A stretch of 64,000 nucleotides of DNA from assembly GCA_009823505.1 (NCBI GenBank), contig VZQC01004719.1, positions 2,057,061 to 2,121,060 of the forward strand. Reading direction: 5' to 3'. Shown here piece after piece: positions 1 to 12,345 of the stretch. The position numbers and the translations under genes are program-made. Positions within the stretch are counted from its first letter, which is position 1. Each line of letters opens with the position of its first letter. This stretch comes from Rhizomys pruinosus (taxonomy: Eukaryota > Chordata > Mammalia > Rodentia > Spalacidae). The notes under the pieces were generated by a model. That model saw only the letters and a list, made by a program, of their open reading frames with translations, was not told the origin of the DNA and did no database searches.

Positions 1-31
1 TATATATATGTATATATATATATATATATCC
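1..31. repeat. TA/TG microsatellite
   Basis: Alternating TA with one TG interruption at the window edge, so the full length is unknown. Confidence 0.9.
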
Positions 32-99
32 CTCTCTCAAAATCTTTGTGGGATAAGAGTGTAAATAAGTTAACATTTTGTGTCAAAGTAACAAAACCT

Positions 100-745
100 T
101 GAATTTAGGGCTTCCACCCTCCTCTTCCCCCCCAAAATCCCTGAGAGACCCCTGAGGACCAGATCCTCAACTGAACTCAAGGAAACAAAAACCTTCATTA
201 ATCAGGGCTAACTGTGTAGCCTTAATCATCCAAAAGGATAGTAAAACCATAAATAAATAATCAGTAAGACCAGGGAAATTGTACTTCTGATATAAAACTT
301 GATATCTTAGTAAGAAGACAAAAAGAAAAGAGAACACCGTTCTTTGACGTATCTTCAATTCTTAGTGGCAAGTGCATTAACTGTGGCTGTCACTGCTTTT
401 GCCACTCTTCAAAGCCCTGGGACACAGCTTTTTTAACCCTCCAATATGGACTGAAGATTCATGTCTCTCCAAGAGTCTGACAAACCTTCAATGCCATTTG
501 GGGACTACTTAGATACCCAACTTGTGGACTAAGCAGGTAAGTGGATTTCAGCCTCGTCAGAGTATAGACTGCCATTGTTGGGCTCTCCGGGCTGTATGGG
601 GGATCAAGACAGGACATGTGCTTAATGGACTTCATTTGCGGGACCATGGGAGCAAAACACCCCAGTGTGAAACACAAGGGCAGGATTGATGGTTGTTTGG
701 GCTTAACAAGGAGGAAACTCTGAACATTTCTTTATGGAAAAAAAA
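100..745 (+). repeat. Unclassified dispersed repeat, copy A
   Basis: This stretch is clearly homologous to 35765-36392 and 37990-38545. All three share, in the same order, a gaccagatcctcaa-like start, an aaacttgagat/cttagtaaaaag block, a gagagcac-tgtt block, an aacccttcc-tgtggactga block, an agtatagactgccattgttg block and a ggacttcatttggg block. Copies A and B also share the gattgatggttgtttgggct block and an A-rich end near tgacatc-tttagaaaaa. The three differ by many substitutions and indels, so they are independent old insertions rather than an assembly duplication. I do not recognise the family; an LTR or ERV-internal piece is possible. No ORF is conserved among copies. Confidence 0.7.
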
Positions 746-2194
746 ATGACATCTTTTAGCAAAAAAAGAATAAATTCTCTTGTTCTCATGTCATTATTTT
801 CCTGCTTATTTCTGTATCACCAAATTTCTATATTAGCCTTGGCTTAAGAAAACAGGGAATTACCTTAGATCATGGGGAAAACAACATTTCTAGATTAATA
901 TTATCATCCATGTTTCCTACCAGACTATATTCAACACTGAATTTTTTAACTTGCTACATATCACTAAAGAAGAAAAAAATATTTCAAGAAACTAATATTG
1001 GCTTTGTTCTATGCTATTACTGATAATAATTATTAATCCTGTTATTACTGATAATAATTATTAATCCTAATCTCAATTACTTTTCAGGATTATATAGAGA
1101 GCAATTGCTATTTTTATACGTAAAGCCAACTATTTGTTAAAATATTTTAAATTGGATATACATCAATAAAACATGTTCAATAAGAAAAAAATAAAGAGAA
1201 GATGTGGACATTTGCTTTTTTTTGTCTTTGAATGTTAAATCTCTGATAAAATTTAGAAATATCTGGGCACATATTTTTCCTCCATTGCAGATTCTGGCTG
1301 AGCTCTCTTAGCTCTAAATTTGAAAACAAGCTCAATATTTGTGTAGGAGTGGTAATGATTTTCTTTGTTGTCATATTCTATAATATTTAAGAATCCTTCA
1401 TTTTATAATATTTACTAAAATATCTGCTAATTAAGTTTCCTATTTTTCAGAAGTTTTAAATTAGATTTCTGAGTAACTATATACCGATGGTTCAGTCCTC
1501 AAAGTTTTAATTATATAGTTCAAAAGTGACTCAGCATTAATATTCATTTTATGTAACAGAGCCATTGATTTTCTGCTGTACTCAGACAATGAAAATGAAT
1601 CTTGAGGAGCATAAATTACCCCTTTTTAGTTTATTAAGATAATCAGGTTTAAAATTATTATTTTGCATTTTATTTAATTTTACTCTAGCAGATTATTTTA
1701 TATTAACTCATAAATATATTGCCCAACTAAGGAAGAGCTATTATCTCAAAATTAAATAATTTTAAAAATAAAAGAAATGGTTTTCAAAATTTTAAATACT
1801 CTTTAATATAAGAAATAAGCAAACAAATTAAATATGTTTAGAAAATTAGAAAAATAATTAAACACATATGCAATTAAATAATCATAGACCAGTGAGCTGA
1901 TAATTTTTCTTTTTCAAATAATAAATTGTTCCATACATTGCAGACTGATTTTTATTGTTTTTGCCATTGTGGCTAGTCTACACAGGGAAATCAAGTTTCT
2001 TTCTCTTTCCTTTACTGAGAATTTGAAATATATTTAGAATTGCACTTATTATGGTATAGCTAGCCACTTGGAAATATTGAATTTGCCTGTTTGTGGAAAT
2101 GGATGACAACTTTCCTTAAACATCAGTCTGTTTTAGTTTGGGATTTTTAGGATTTTGGGGAAGCATTTTTTACAGGATATTTGCTTTTTGCGTA
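746..2194. other. AT-rich unique sequence
   Basis: No ORF, SINE or L1 similarity is visible. The stretch is strongly AT-rich with short A/T runs and includes one 28-bp tandem duplication listed separately. Confidence 0.5.
1016..1068. repeat. 28-bp tandem duplication
   Basis: A unit beginning attactgataataattatta occurs twice head-to-tail with period 28. The second copy lacks the last three bases of the unit. Each unit contains the palindrome aataattatt. Confidence 0.9.
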
Positions 2195-3000
2195 TGTATG
2201 CTTTTATTAATGTTTTGTGTATTTCAAACATCATTTTTCAATTCAGTTTAAGCATATTCCCTTTTCCCTTCACCCCACCCCACCCCAGATCATGCATTCT
2301 GCCATAACTGTCCTGCATCTTTCAATCTTTTTTTTAATGCTTAGAAATTCATATTTTACTCCATTAATTTTACATTACTCTAAAATATGGATACATACTC
2401 TCCACCCATAAGCAGTAATTACAGAGTCTGAAAATAAGTGGTGGGTGGATTTTAGAATCCCTTGAGAGATTTAAATTATAATGACATAGTTACGTTCAGA
2501 TAAACATATATAACAATCATGTTTTTCAGCTTGACATTCATCTGGGGGGATTTGGTGTTAGCATCATCAAATGAGGGAAACCATTCACTTGTTTTTCTAG
2601 AACTGTGTTACTTCACTCAGCATAATGGACTTGAGCTCCATCCATTTACCTGCAAAGTTCATAATGTCATGTTTCTTTATGCTGAATAGCACTCCATTGT
2701 GTAGATGCACCAGATTTTTGTCATCCACTCATCTGTTGAGGGACATTTGTATTGGTTCTAGCTCTTTGCTATTATGAAGAGAGCTGCAATAAACATGAAT
2801 GTGCATGTATCTTTGTGGTAGGATGAGTTTTGGGGTATATACCCAGGAGTGGTATGACTGAATCAGGTAGTAGGTTCATTTTTAGTCTTTTAAGGTTCTC
2901 CACAGTGATTTCCATAGTGGTTGTACAAGTTTACATTCCCACCAGCAGTGGATGAGGGTTCCCTTTTCCCCACAACCTCTCCAGCATCTGTCCTTTTTTG
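2195..3000 (-). mobile_element. L1-1, 3' segment (3'UTR and ORF2 C-terminus)
   Basis: On the minus strand this reads as the end of L1 ORF2 (2558-2995, stop codon at 2558-2560) followed by an L1 3'UTR. The 3'UTR has the purine/G-rich block (its complement is the C-rich run near 2270-2290) and a terminal region like the other L1 tails in the window. The A-tail has decayed. The ORF2 part stops abruptly at about 2995 at the tgctggagaggttgtgggg motif and resumes at 8655, because L1-2 was inserted here. Confidence 0.85.
2558..2995 (-). pseudogene. L1 ORF2 C-terminal relic (L1-1)
   Basis: The translation follows the ORF2p C-terminal region, from the Cys-rich motif (CWRGC / HCWW-type) through the conserved segment with DPAIPLLGIYP-like text to the ICG stop. 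Several stops and frame changes are present, so it encodes nothing functional. Its N-terminal continuation is at 8655-10797. Confidence 0.8.
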
Positions 3001-3112
3001 CTTTCTTTTCACAATATTTTATTATATTTTAAGGGATTCACAATATAAAAGCACAGTTGTTTCCAGATCACATTGACATTGGTCAGTTTACCATATAATT
3101 AGGTAATTGGTG

Positions 3113-6100
3113 CTAGCATCCACAGATGAGTGCTACCATTCATCTTTTGTTTTTCTGGGAATGTGTTACTTCACTCAGCATGCTATCTTCTAGCTCCAGC
3201 CATTTACCCACAAAGCTCATGATGTCATCTTTCTTTACCACTGCATAGAACTCCTTTGTGTAGATTTACCATATTTTCTCTATCCACTCATTAGTTGGGA
3301 GGCGCTTGGGTTGGTTCCAGCTCCTTGATATTTTGAAGAGAACTGCAAGAAACATGGCTGTGCATATATCTCTGCTGTAAGATGACTCTTGTGGGTTCAT
3401 GCTCTGGAGAGGTATGGCTGGGTCAGGGGGCAAGTTCATTCCAAGTCTTCTAATGGTTCTCCACATTGTTATCCATAGTGGCTGTATGAGCTTACATTCC
3501 CACCAGAGGTGGGTGAGTGTTCCCCTTTCAGCACAACCTCTCCAGCACTTGGTATCATTTGTTTTCTTGGTCCTAGCCAGTCTTATTGGAGTAAGATGAT
3601 ATTTTAAAATGGTTCTGATTTGCTTTTCCTTAATTGTTAGCGACTTTGAACTCTTCTTAATATGTTTCTCAGCCATCTCTAATTCCTGACTTGTAAAGTC
3701 TCTGTTCAGCTCTTAGCTCCATCTATTGAGTGGGTCATTTTCTTTCTTTTTTCTGTTTTTTTTTTTCTTTCTTTCTTTCTTTGAGTATTTTATATATTCT
3801 GGAAACCAATGCTTTGTCAGATGTATCTGTGGTGAATATTTCCTCCCAGTCTGTGGGATTTTTCTTCACTTCCTTGATTGTTTCTTTTGATGTACAGAAG
3901 CTTTTGTGTTGATTGACGTCCCATTTGCCAATTGTCGACCTCAATTCTTGTGCAGCTGCTGTCTGATTTAGGAAGTCTTTTCCTACACCTATGTCTTGTA
4001 GTCTGCTGCCAACTTTTTCTTCTTTCCCCTTCAGAGTTTTGAGTTTCATTTTGAGGTCTTTAATCCATCTGGAGTTGACTTTTGTACAGGGTGAGAGGTA
4101 GGGGTTTAATTTCATTCTTCTATGAGTGATGATCTAGTTTTGCCAACACCACTTGCTGAAGATGCTGTCTTTCCTCCATTCTGTCTTCTTGGCCCCCTTG
4201 TCAAATATGAGATGGTTGAAATTGTATGTGCCCCGGTTTGGATCTTCAGTTTTGTTCCTTTGTTCAACAGGTTTGTTTTTGTGCTAGTACCAAGCTGTTT
4301 TTCTGACTCTAGCCTTGTAGTATAATTTGAAGTCTGGTATAGAGATCCCCCATGTATTGCTCTTTTCACTCAGGGTTGTTTTGGCTATTCAGGGTCTTTT
4401 GTTTTTCCAGAAGAATTTCAGGACTTTTATTTCCAAGACTGTGAAGAAACTGTTGGGGATTTTAATTTGGATTGCATTAAATCTATACAAGACTTTCGGT
4501 AGAATGGACATTTTTACAATGTTAATTTTCCCAATCCATGGGCATGGGAGGTTTTTCCATGTTCTGAGGTCTTCTTCAATTTCATTCTTTAAGGGTTTAA
4601 AATTTTTGTTGTAGAGATCTTTGGTGTCTTTCATTAGGTTTGTTCCTAGGTATTTTATTGTTTTCGAGGCTATCATGAGTGGGAAGGTGTCCTTGAATTC
4701 CTTCTTCAGTAGCTTGTTGTTGGTGTAAGGAAAGGCTAGTGATTTTTGTAGGTTAATTTTGTATCCTGACACACTTTACTGAAGCTCTTAATCATTTCTA
4801 GGAGTTTCTGGTCTAGTTTTTAACATCCCTTAAGGAAAAAATCATATCATCAGCAAAAAGGGATAGCTTGACTTCCTCTTTTTCCCAATTTTTACTCCTT
4901 TAATTTCCTTTTCTTGCTTTATTGCCCTAGCAATTGTTTCAAGCACTATATTGAAGAGGAGTGGTGACAAGGGGCAGCCTTTCCAAGTGCCTACATTTAA
5001 AGGGAATGTTTCTGTCATTTCCCCATTTAGGATGATATTGGCTGTGGGTTTTCAGTATATGGCTTTGATTACATTGAGGAATGATCCCTCAAATCCAATT
5101 CCCTCTAGGACTTTAAGCATGAAGCAATAGTGGATTTTGTCAAAGGCTTTTTCTGCATGAATTGAGATGATGGTGTGGTTTTTGTCTTTTACTCCATTTA
5201 TATGCTTGATGATATTTATTGATTTTCATATGTTGAATCATCCCTGCCTATCTGTTATGAATCCCACTTGGTCATGATAGATGACCTTCTTGATGTAGGT
5301 AGGAATGTGATTTGCCAGTATCCTGTTTAGAATTTTGGCATCTGTGTTCCTTAGTGAGATGGATCTATAGTTCTCCTTTTTGGTTGTATTTTTGCCTGGT
5401 TTTGATAATAGCATGTTGCTGGCTTCATAGAATGAATTTGGGAGAATTCCCTCTGTATCCTTCTAAACAATTTGAGTAATAATGGCTGTAAGTCTTTTTG
5501 AAATGTTTTATAGAATGCTGCCCTGAAACCATCTGGACCAGTGCTTTTCTTAAGAGGTTTCTTATTACATCTTCAATTTCTTCATATCTTTGGTTCTGTT
5601 TAAGCTGTGGATCTCTTCTTGGTTGGGCTTTGGCGATTCCCTGGATTTCTGATATTCATCCGTTTCTTCTAGGTTTTCAAACTTGGTAGAGTATAGATTT
5701 TTTAATTACTCCCATATGATTGTCTGGATCTTTTCATTGTCTGTTTTGATATTTCCCTTTTCATCACAGATTCTATTGATTTGGAGTTGTTCCTTCTTTC
5801 TTTTGGTTAACTGAGCTAGTGGTCTGTCTATCTTGTTTATTCTTTCAAAGAACCAACTTTTGGATTCATTGATTTTTTTTTATCGTTTTCTTTGTTTCTA
5901 TTTCATTGATTTCTACTCTGATTTTTGTTATTTCTTCCTGTCTATTGCATTTAGGGTTCATCTGTTGTTGCCTCTCAAGTGCTCTTAGCTGCAGTGCTAG
6001 ACTGTTCACTTGTGCTCTTTCTGTTTTTCTAATGTAGGCACCCCGGTCTATAAACTTACCTCTTAGGACTGCTTTTAAAGTATCCCATAGGTTTTTTTTG

Positions 6101-7215
6101 CATGTGTGTGTGTTGTATTACCTTTGTCATTCAGTTCCAGGAATGATTTTATTTTATTTTTTTTATTTATTTCTGTATGTGTATGAATGTACTGTCTGCA
6201 TGCAAGTTTGTGCACCCGTGTCGTGCAATGCCGCGGAGGTCAGAAGAGGGTATCGGATTCCACTGGAACTGGAGTTCTCCTGGAATTGGAGTCCCAGAGG
6301 TTCTCGGCCGCCAGGGGGTGAGTGTCGGGGATTGAACCCGGGTCCTCTGTAAGAGCGGTCAGCGCTCTTAACCACTAGGCCATCTCTCCAGCCCTATTTT
6401 TTTCTTTATCTCTTCCTTGACCCATTCATTATTCAACAATGTGTTGTTTAGTCTCCATGTGTTCTTGTAGATACTAGGGCTTATACTGGTGTTGATAGTG
6501 AGATTTATTGCATTGTGGTCTGATATAATGCACAGAATTATTTCAATCTTTTTGTATTTGTGGAGGTTTCTTCTGTGTCCCAGTATGTGGTCGATTTTGG
6601 AAAATATTCCATGGGTATTGAGTAGAACTTGTGTTCTCTGGTAATAGGGTGGAATATTCGGTAGATGTCTGTGAGGTCCATTTGGTGTATCATATCATTC
6701 ATTTCAGATGTCTCTCTGTTTCTTCTTTGTCCTATTGACCTGTCCAAAGGACACAGTGGGTTATTTAAGTGCCCTACTATGAGTGTACTGGGGTTAATCT
6801 GTGCCTTGTGGTCCTAGAGAATTTTCATTATAAAGTTTGGTGCACCAGAGTTTGGTGCATATATATTCATAATTGTGAAATCTTCTTGGTGAATTGTTCC
6901 TTTGATAAAAATGTAATGGCCTTCTTTGTCTCCTCTGATTTCTTTTATTTTGAAGTTTATTTTGTCTGACATTAAAATAGCAACACCTGCTTTCTTTTTG
7001 GTGTCATTTGCTTAGAATATATTTTTTCATCCTTTCTCCTTAAGTTGGTGCCTATCCTGGCAAGTAAGATGCATTTCTTGTAGACAGCATATGGTTGGGT
7101 TCTGTTTCCTAATCCAATCTCCCTGTCTATGTCTTTTGATTGGGCAGTTTACTCCATTAATATTTAAGGTTATGACTGACAGGTTTGTGTTGCTTCTTTT
7201 CACCTTATTATTCAT
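3113..7215 (-). pseudogene. L1 ORF2 (endonuclease/reverse transcriptase) pseudogene, L1-2
   Basis: ORF2p of LINE-1 nicks target DNA (APE-type endonuclease, N-terminal) and reverse transcribes its RNA in place. The start is placed at the ATG at 7215, just ahead of the conserved SVITLNINGVN EN start. EN text continues (IRKQNPTICCLQE) to about 6540. The RT region near 5050-4750 includes an intact FADD metal-binding motif at 4846-4857. The Cys-rich C-terminal motif is near 3560-3480 and the stop is at 3113-3115. The frame is broken repeatedly by stops and indels and by the SINE at 6146-6395, so no intact protein is made. Confidence 0.85.
6146..6395 (-). mobile_element. B2-like SINE, young subfamily, in L1-2 ORF2
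   Basis: On the minus strand it starts gggctggagagatggcctag, with a pol III A box, then a B box of the GTTCAATCC type, a 3' body and an A-rich tail (seen as the T-rich run near 6146-6175). It contains the 17-bp internal duplication found in the other well-preserved copies of this window. It interrupts ORF2, so it is later than L1-2. Confidence 0.9.
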
Positions 7216-7254
7216 TTGTGTTTTTGGTTTAGATTTCTACTTCTGCAGTTATGC

Positions 7255-8280
7255 TTTTATTGATTTCTCTTTCCAGTTGCCTGAGAATGGTTGTTCCTTT
7301 CTTCTGTCCTCTGAATTGCTTCAAGTATTATCTGAAGGGTTGGTTTTCCGGATGTGTATTCTTTCATCTCGCTTATGTCATGGAAGGTTTTTCTCTGTCC
7401 TTCAACCATAATTGACATTTTTGCTGGGTATAGTAACCTGGCTTTGCATCTATAGTCCATTAACACTGGGAATGCTTTTTGTGATCCACGTTCTTCTTGC
7501 TTTCATAGTTTGCACTGAGAAGTCAGTTGTAATTCTGATAGGTTTCCCCTTATAGGTAACTTCTTTTTCTCTTGTGGATTTCAGAATTTTGTTTTTGTTT
7601 GGGGTGTGTAGCGTTTTAACTATGATTTGGTGTGGAGAGTTTCTTTTCTGATCTTGTATGTTTGGAGTTCTATGTTTCTTGAATTTGTATTGATTTGTCT
7701 TTTTTTAGTTTTGGGAAATTTTCAACTATTATTCTATTGAAGATCTGATCAATACCATTCTCTTGGGATTCTTCTTCTTCCTCTAGTCCTATGATGTGGA
7801 AGTTTGATCTTTTCATAGTGTCCCACAGTTCCTGGTTCTTCCACTTTTGTGTATTTTTAAATTATTTATAATCTTTACTTGAGGTTTTTAGTTGTTCTGT
7901 GTTATCTTCCTGGTCTGATATTTCTTGTCCTGCTTCCTTCATTCTGCGTCTGAGGCTTTTTCCATTCCTGTCCTCTTGAATGGATGCATGTGTGATTTCC
8001 TTTTTCATTTCATCTTCTGATTTCTTAATATTTCCACTTCCTTTTGGAGCTTCTCAATTTCTTCCTGGAGCTCTTTGCTTTGCTGGTTGGTTTCCTTATC
8101 GTTTTTGACATGGGATCTTTTCAGTGTTTCCACTTCTTTCTGGAGTTTGTCATTCTCTCTTTCTAGGTCCTTCTTGAGTTTTTCATTCTCTTTTCTTAAT
8201 TCTTTGATTGCTCTTTATAGTCTTGGACTTCTTTAAGGATGCTCACAATTGTACTTCTAATATCTGTCTCCTGGGCCAAA
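7255..8280 (-). pseudogene. L1 ORF1 (RNA-binding chaperone) pseudogene, L1-2
   Basis: ORF1p is a trimeric coiled-coil RNA-binding protein of the L1 RNP. The minus strand from about 8280 is rich in Lys/Glu/Leu heptad-like codons (coiled coil, to about 7900). The C-terminal part includes the conserved RLLYPAKMSI segment at about 7440-7400. The initiator that is ATG in L1-8 (41587) is TTG here, and internal stops are present. Confidence 0.8.
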
Positions 8281-8652
8281 CTCAAGGGGATCCCACTGTA
8301 GGAATCTTCCACATGTTTGGTAGAGCTTGGTGTGGAATTATCCCTCACCTTTCCCATGTTGTCTGTTCTTCATGTCCCTGGCATATGGGTTTCTCTCTGC
8401 CTGTATTCCAATGTGAATCCCAATGCCTCCTTACTGTGTTGAAGGCTTGCTTTGCTTGCCTCCTTCAGAAGCCTTCATTGTTTGTATGATTGATTTGTTT
8501 TTCTCCCTTTCTCCTTGTTATGGAGTATTGACTTGTCTAAGCTTTAGGCTTTTTGGAAGTCTAACTCACTCTTCCCTTTCTGTTCTGAATGTTCTCCAAA
8601 GAATCCACTTGGACAATCCTGTGCTTCAGGTGGTCTTGGGAAATCCCCCCTC
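8281..8652 (-). promoter_or_regulatory. L1-2 5'UTR / internal promoter region
   Basis: On the minus strand the element begins with a G-run followed by tcccaagaccacctgaagca, the same box found twice in the 5'UTR of L1-8 (41271 and 41458). Only one box is present here. L1 5'UTRs carry the internal pol II promoter; activity of this copy is inferred to be lost. Confidence 0.65.
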
Positions 8653-8654
8653 TT

Positions 8655-10797
8655 TTGTTTTCTTGATCTTAGCCACTTGTATCAGAGTGAAATGATATCT
8701 GAGGGTGGTTTTAATTTGCATTTCCTTAATTATTAATGACCTTGATAATGATATTTTTAAGATGTTTCTCTGCCATCCTTAATTCCTCATTGCTGAAGTG
8801 TCTGTTCAGCTCTTTACTTCATCTTTTGAGTAAGCCATTTATTTTCTTCTTTTTATTTTGAGTAGTTTATATATTCTTGACTTTACTGCTTTGTCAGATG
8901 AATCACTGGTAAAGATTTCCTCCTACTCTGTGGGTTTTCTCTTCACCTCCTTTATTGTTTCTTTGGCTATACAGATGATTTTGAGTTTTATGAAGTCCCA
9001 TTTGTCGATTGTTAACCTTACTTCCTGTGCAACTTCTCTCTGATTTAGAAAATCTTTTCCTACACATATATCTTGTAGGTTGTTGCCAACTTTTTCTTAT
9101 CACCTTCAGGTTTTCAGGCTTCATGTTGCAATCTTTGATCCATTTGGTGTTGATTTTTCATACAGGGTGTGAGGTAGGAATTTAATTTTGTTATTCTACA
9201 AATGGTGATCCACTTTTGCCAGCACCATTTGCTGAAGATGCTATCCTTCCTCCATTGACCTTTATTTGCCCCCTTGTCAAATATGAGATGGCTGAAATTG
9301 TATGAGCTGAAGATTAGATCTTCAATTTTCTTCCATTGGTTAATGGGTCTGTTTTTGTGCCAGTATCAGGCTGTCTTTATGACTATGGCCCTGCAATATA
9401 TTTTGAATTCTGGTAGAGCAATTCCCCCTGTACTGCATTTTCCACTCAGGGTTGCTTTAGCTGTTTGAGGTCTATTGCTTTTCCATATGAATTTAAGAAT
9501 GTTTTTTCTAAGTCTGTGAAGAAGTTCATGGGGATTTTGACTGGGATTTCATTGAATCTATATATCAATTTGGGTAAAATGGACATTTTTACTACATTAA
9601 TTTTCCCAATCCATGATCACAGGAGGTCTTTCCATCTTTTGATGTTATTTTCAATCCCCTTCTTTAGGGGTTTAAATTTTTTGTTATAAAGGATTTTGTT
9701 ATCTTTTGGTGGGTTTGTTCCCAGGTATCTTATCATTTTCAAGGCTCTTCTGAGTGGGAAGGTCTTTATGTATTCCTTTTGCACTTGTTTATTTTTAATT
9801 TAAAGAAAAGCTCCTGAGTTTTCTTTGTTAATTTTGTACCGTGCCACTTTACTAAACCTCTTAATCATTTCTAGAAGTTTTGTGGTGGAGTTTTTAGCAT
9901 CCCTTAGGTAAACTATCATATCTTCTGCAAAATGGGATAGCTTAACTTCTTTTCTTATTAGTAAAACTTTAATTTCTTTCACATGTCTTATTGTCATAGC
10001 TAGTGTTTCAAGCACTATGTTGAAGAGGAGTGGTGATAAGGGGCAGCATTGCTGGGTTCCCTCCTTTAAGGGAAGTGGTTCCAATTTTTCTCCATTTAGG
10101 ATGATGTTGGCAGTGGGTTTGATATGTATGACTTTGATCATGTTGAGGAATTTCATTTTCAATCCAATTCCCTCTAGGACTTAAATATGAAGGGATGCTG
10201 TATCTTGGCAAAGGCTTTTTCTGCATCAATTGAGATCATGTGTTTTTTGTCTTTAAGTCCATTTATGTCTTTATAATATTTACTGATTTATGTTTGTTGA
10301 ACCATCCTTGCATCTCTGGTATGAATTCAATTTCTTCATGTTGGATGATCTTTTTAATGTGGGTCTGTATGCGATTTCCAAGTATTTTTGAGAATTTTTG
10401 CATCTATGTTCATTAGTGAGCTGGATCTACAGCTTTCTTTTTTAGTTGTGTCTTTGCCTGGTTTTGGTATTAGAGTCATGCTGGCTTCATAGAAGGAGTT
10501 TGAGAGAATTTCTCCTGTTTGTATCCTTCTGAACAGTTTTTAGTAGCAATGGTTGTAGGACCTCTTAATATCTTATAGAATTCTGTGAAACCATGTGGGC
10601 CTGAGCTTTTTTTGTTAGGAGTTTTTTTTTTTTTTCATCTTCAATTTCCTCAAATATTATGGGTATGTTTAAACTGTCAATCTCTTCTTGGTTAAACTTT
10701 TTTAGCTCCCAGCATTTCAGATATTCATCCATTTCTCTTAGGTTCTCAAATTTAACAGAGTATTTGTTTTTGAAGTATTCCTGTATGATTGCTGGCT
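8655..10797 (-). mobile_element. L1-1, middle segment (ORF2 RT to C-terminal region)
   Basis: This minus-strand ORF2 runs from a tower-region segment (NKYSVKFENLREMDEY-like, about 10760) through the RT to RYHFTL-like text at 8700. Its C-terminal remainder is at 2558-2995 beyond L1-2. The RT motif reads FAED (9920-9931), a conservative change of a catalytic Asp. At 10797 the sequence switches strand: the last element bases here are ccagcaatcat, which is exactly what should follow the bases that end the inverted block at 12345. Confidence 0.85.
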
Positions 10798-12221
10798 TCT
10801 CAGTGCAAACTATGAAAGGTAGAAGAATGTAGACCAAAGTATTTCCAGTACTAAATGACTCTAGATGCCAAACCATACTACTATACTGAGCAAAAATGTC
10901 AATTATAGTTGAAGGAAAAAGAAGAATCTTTCACGACATGAACAAGATGAGAGAATAAACGTCTACAAAACCAACAATGCAGAAAATCCTTGAAGCAATC
11001 CAAAGAACACAGGAAAGGAGCAACTGTCCCTAAGCAATTAAAGAGAGAAAGCAACAAATGCATAACAAACCTAGATCAACAATGCAAACAAAAAATAAAA
11101 TAAAAGGAAACAACACACATCTCTCAATAGTAACCTTAAATATTAATGGTCTAAACACCCCAAACAAAAAGCATAGACTGGATGAACGGATTAGGAAATT
11201 GAATCCTGTATGCTGTCTACAAGAAACCCATCACACCCACAAGGACAGACACCACCTTAGAGTGAAAGGATGGGAAAAAATATTCCAAGCAAATGGTACT
11301 AAGAAATGAGCTGGACTGGCTATTCTAATATCAGACAAAATAGATCTCAAAATAAAATTAATCAGAAAAGGCAAAGAGGCCCATTACATCTTTGTCAAAT
11401 GAATAATGAACCATGAAGACTTCACAATCCTAAAGGTCTATGCACCAAACTGGTACACCTAACTTTATTAACACTACTGTACAGTACCTCAAGACACAGA
11501 TTAATCCTAACACACTAATAGTAGTGGATTTTAACACCACACCTTGGACAGATCAACAGGACAAAAAATAAACAGAGAGACATAGACCTGAACAATTCAA
11601 TACACCAAATGGACCTCACAGCCATCTACAGAATATTCCACCCAAACAAGAGAGAATATACTTTCTACTCAGAACCTCATGGAACATTGTCCAAAATTGA
11701 TCACATACTGGAGCATAAAAGGATCCTCAACAAATAAAAAAGGATAGAAATTATTCCATGCATTCTATCAGAACACAGTGCAATAAATCTCAATATGAAC
11801 ACCAGAATAAGTTAAGTCCAACTAGCTGGAAGAACACATGGAGACTAAACAAATCAAACCTGAATAATGAATGGGTCAGGGAAGAAATAAAGAGTGAAAT
11901 AAAAGTATTCATGGAACTGAAAGAAAGACACAATACAACGCATCAAAACTTGTGGAATACTTTAAAAGCAGTCTTGAGAGGGAAATTTATAGACCTAAGT
12001 TCCCACATTTAAAAAAAAAAAGGTAACAAATAAAATATCTAACACTGCAGGTAATAACTCTTGAGAGACAACAAATGAACCCTAAACCCAACAGACAGGA
12101 AGACATAACAAATAGCAGAAATCAATGAAATAGAAACAAAGAAAACAATACATAGAATCAACGAATCCAAAACCTTGTTCTTTGAAAAGATAAACAAAAT
12201 AGACCTCTAGTTCAGTTAACC

Positions 12222-12280
<59 letters not shown>

Positions 12281-12345
12281 CTTAATCAGTAGTATGCACG
12301 ATGAATAGGGAAACAATACAGCAGTCAAAGAAAAGATCCAGGCAT
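10798..12345 (+). mobile_element. L1-1, inverted 5' segment (ORF1 C-terminus and ORF2 N-terminus)
   Basis: The plus strand reads ORF1 C-terminal text from 10798 to about 11040, then ORF2 from an ATG near 11058 with the EN start (HLSIVTLNINGLN), ending at aaaagatccagg at about 12345. Other L1 copies show that the next expected bases are those at 10797 on the opposite strand. The block is therefore the 5' half of L1-1 inverted at insertion, the classic twin-priming outcome. Reading frames are broken throughout. Confidence 0.85.
12224..12278. repeat. (GA)n inside L1-1 ORF2
   Basis: An uninterrupted GA run of 55 bases sits right after the gttaacctaagaga codons of the ORF2 tower region. L1-4 has an expansion at the same ORF2 position (21917). 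Confidence 0.95.

Larger units (their letters stand above)
3001..8652 (-). mobile_element. L1-2, near-full-length L1 nested in L1-1
   Basis: The minus strand holds, in order, a short 5'UTR (8652-8281), ORF1 (8280-7255), ORF2 (7215-3113) and a short 3'UTR (3112-3001), interrupted by a SINE at 6146-6395. It sits inside L1-1: L1-1 ORF2 runs up to 8655 on one side and resumes at 2995 on the other. The flanking bases read aagaaaacaaaaga and aagaaagcaaaaaa on the element strand, which fits a 14-bp TSD with two mismatches. The 3'UTR is only about 110 bases, lacks the G-rich block of other copies and ends just after an AATAAA, so this copy probably arose from early polyadenylation. Both ORFs are broken, although the RT FADD motif at 4846-4857 is intact. 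Confidence 0.85.

Noticed and set aside
1016..1068. CRISPR-like or origin-type repeat
   Set aside because: Only two abutting units without spacers; a simple tandem duplication in mammalian DNA.
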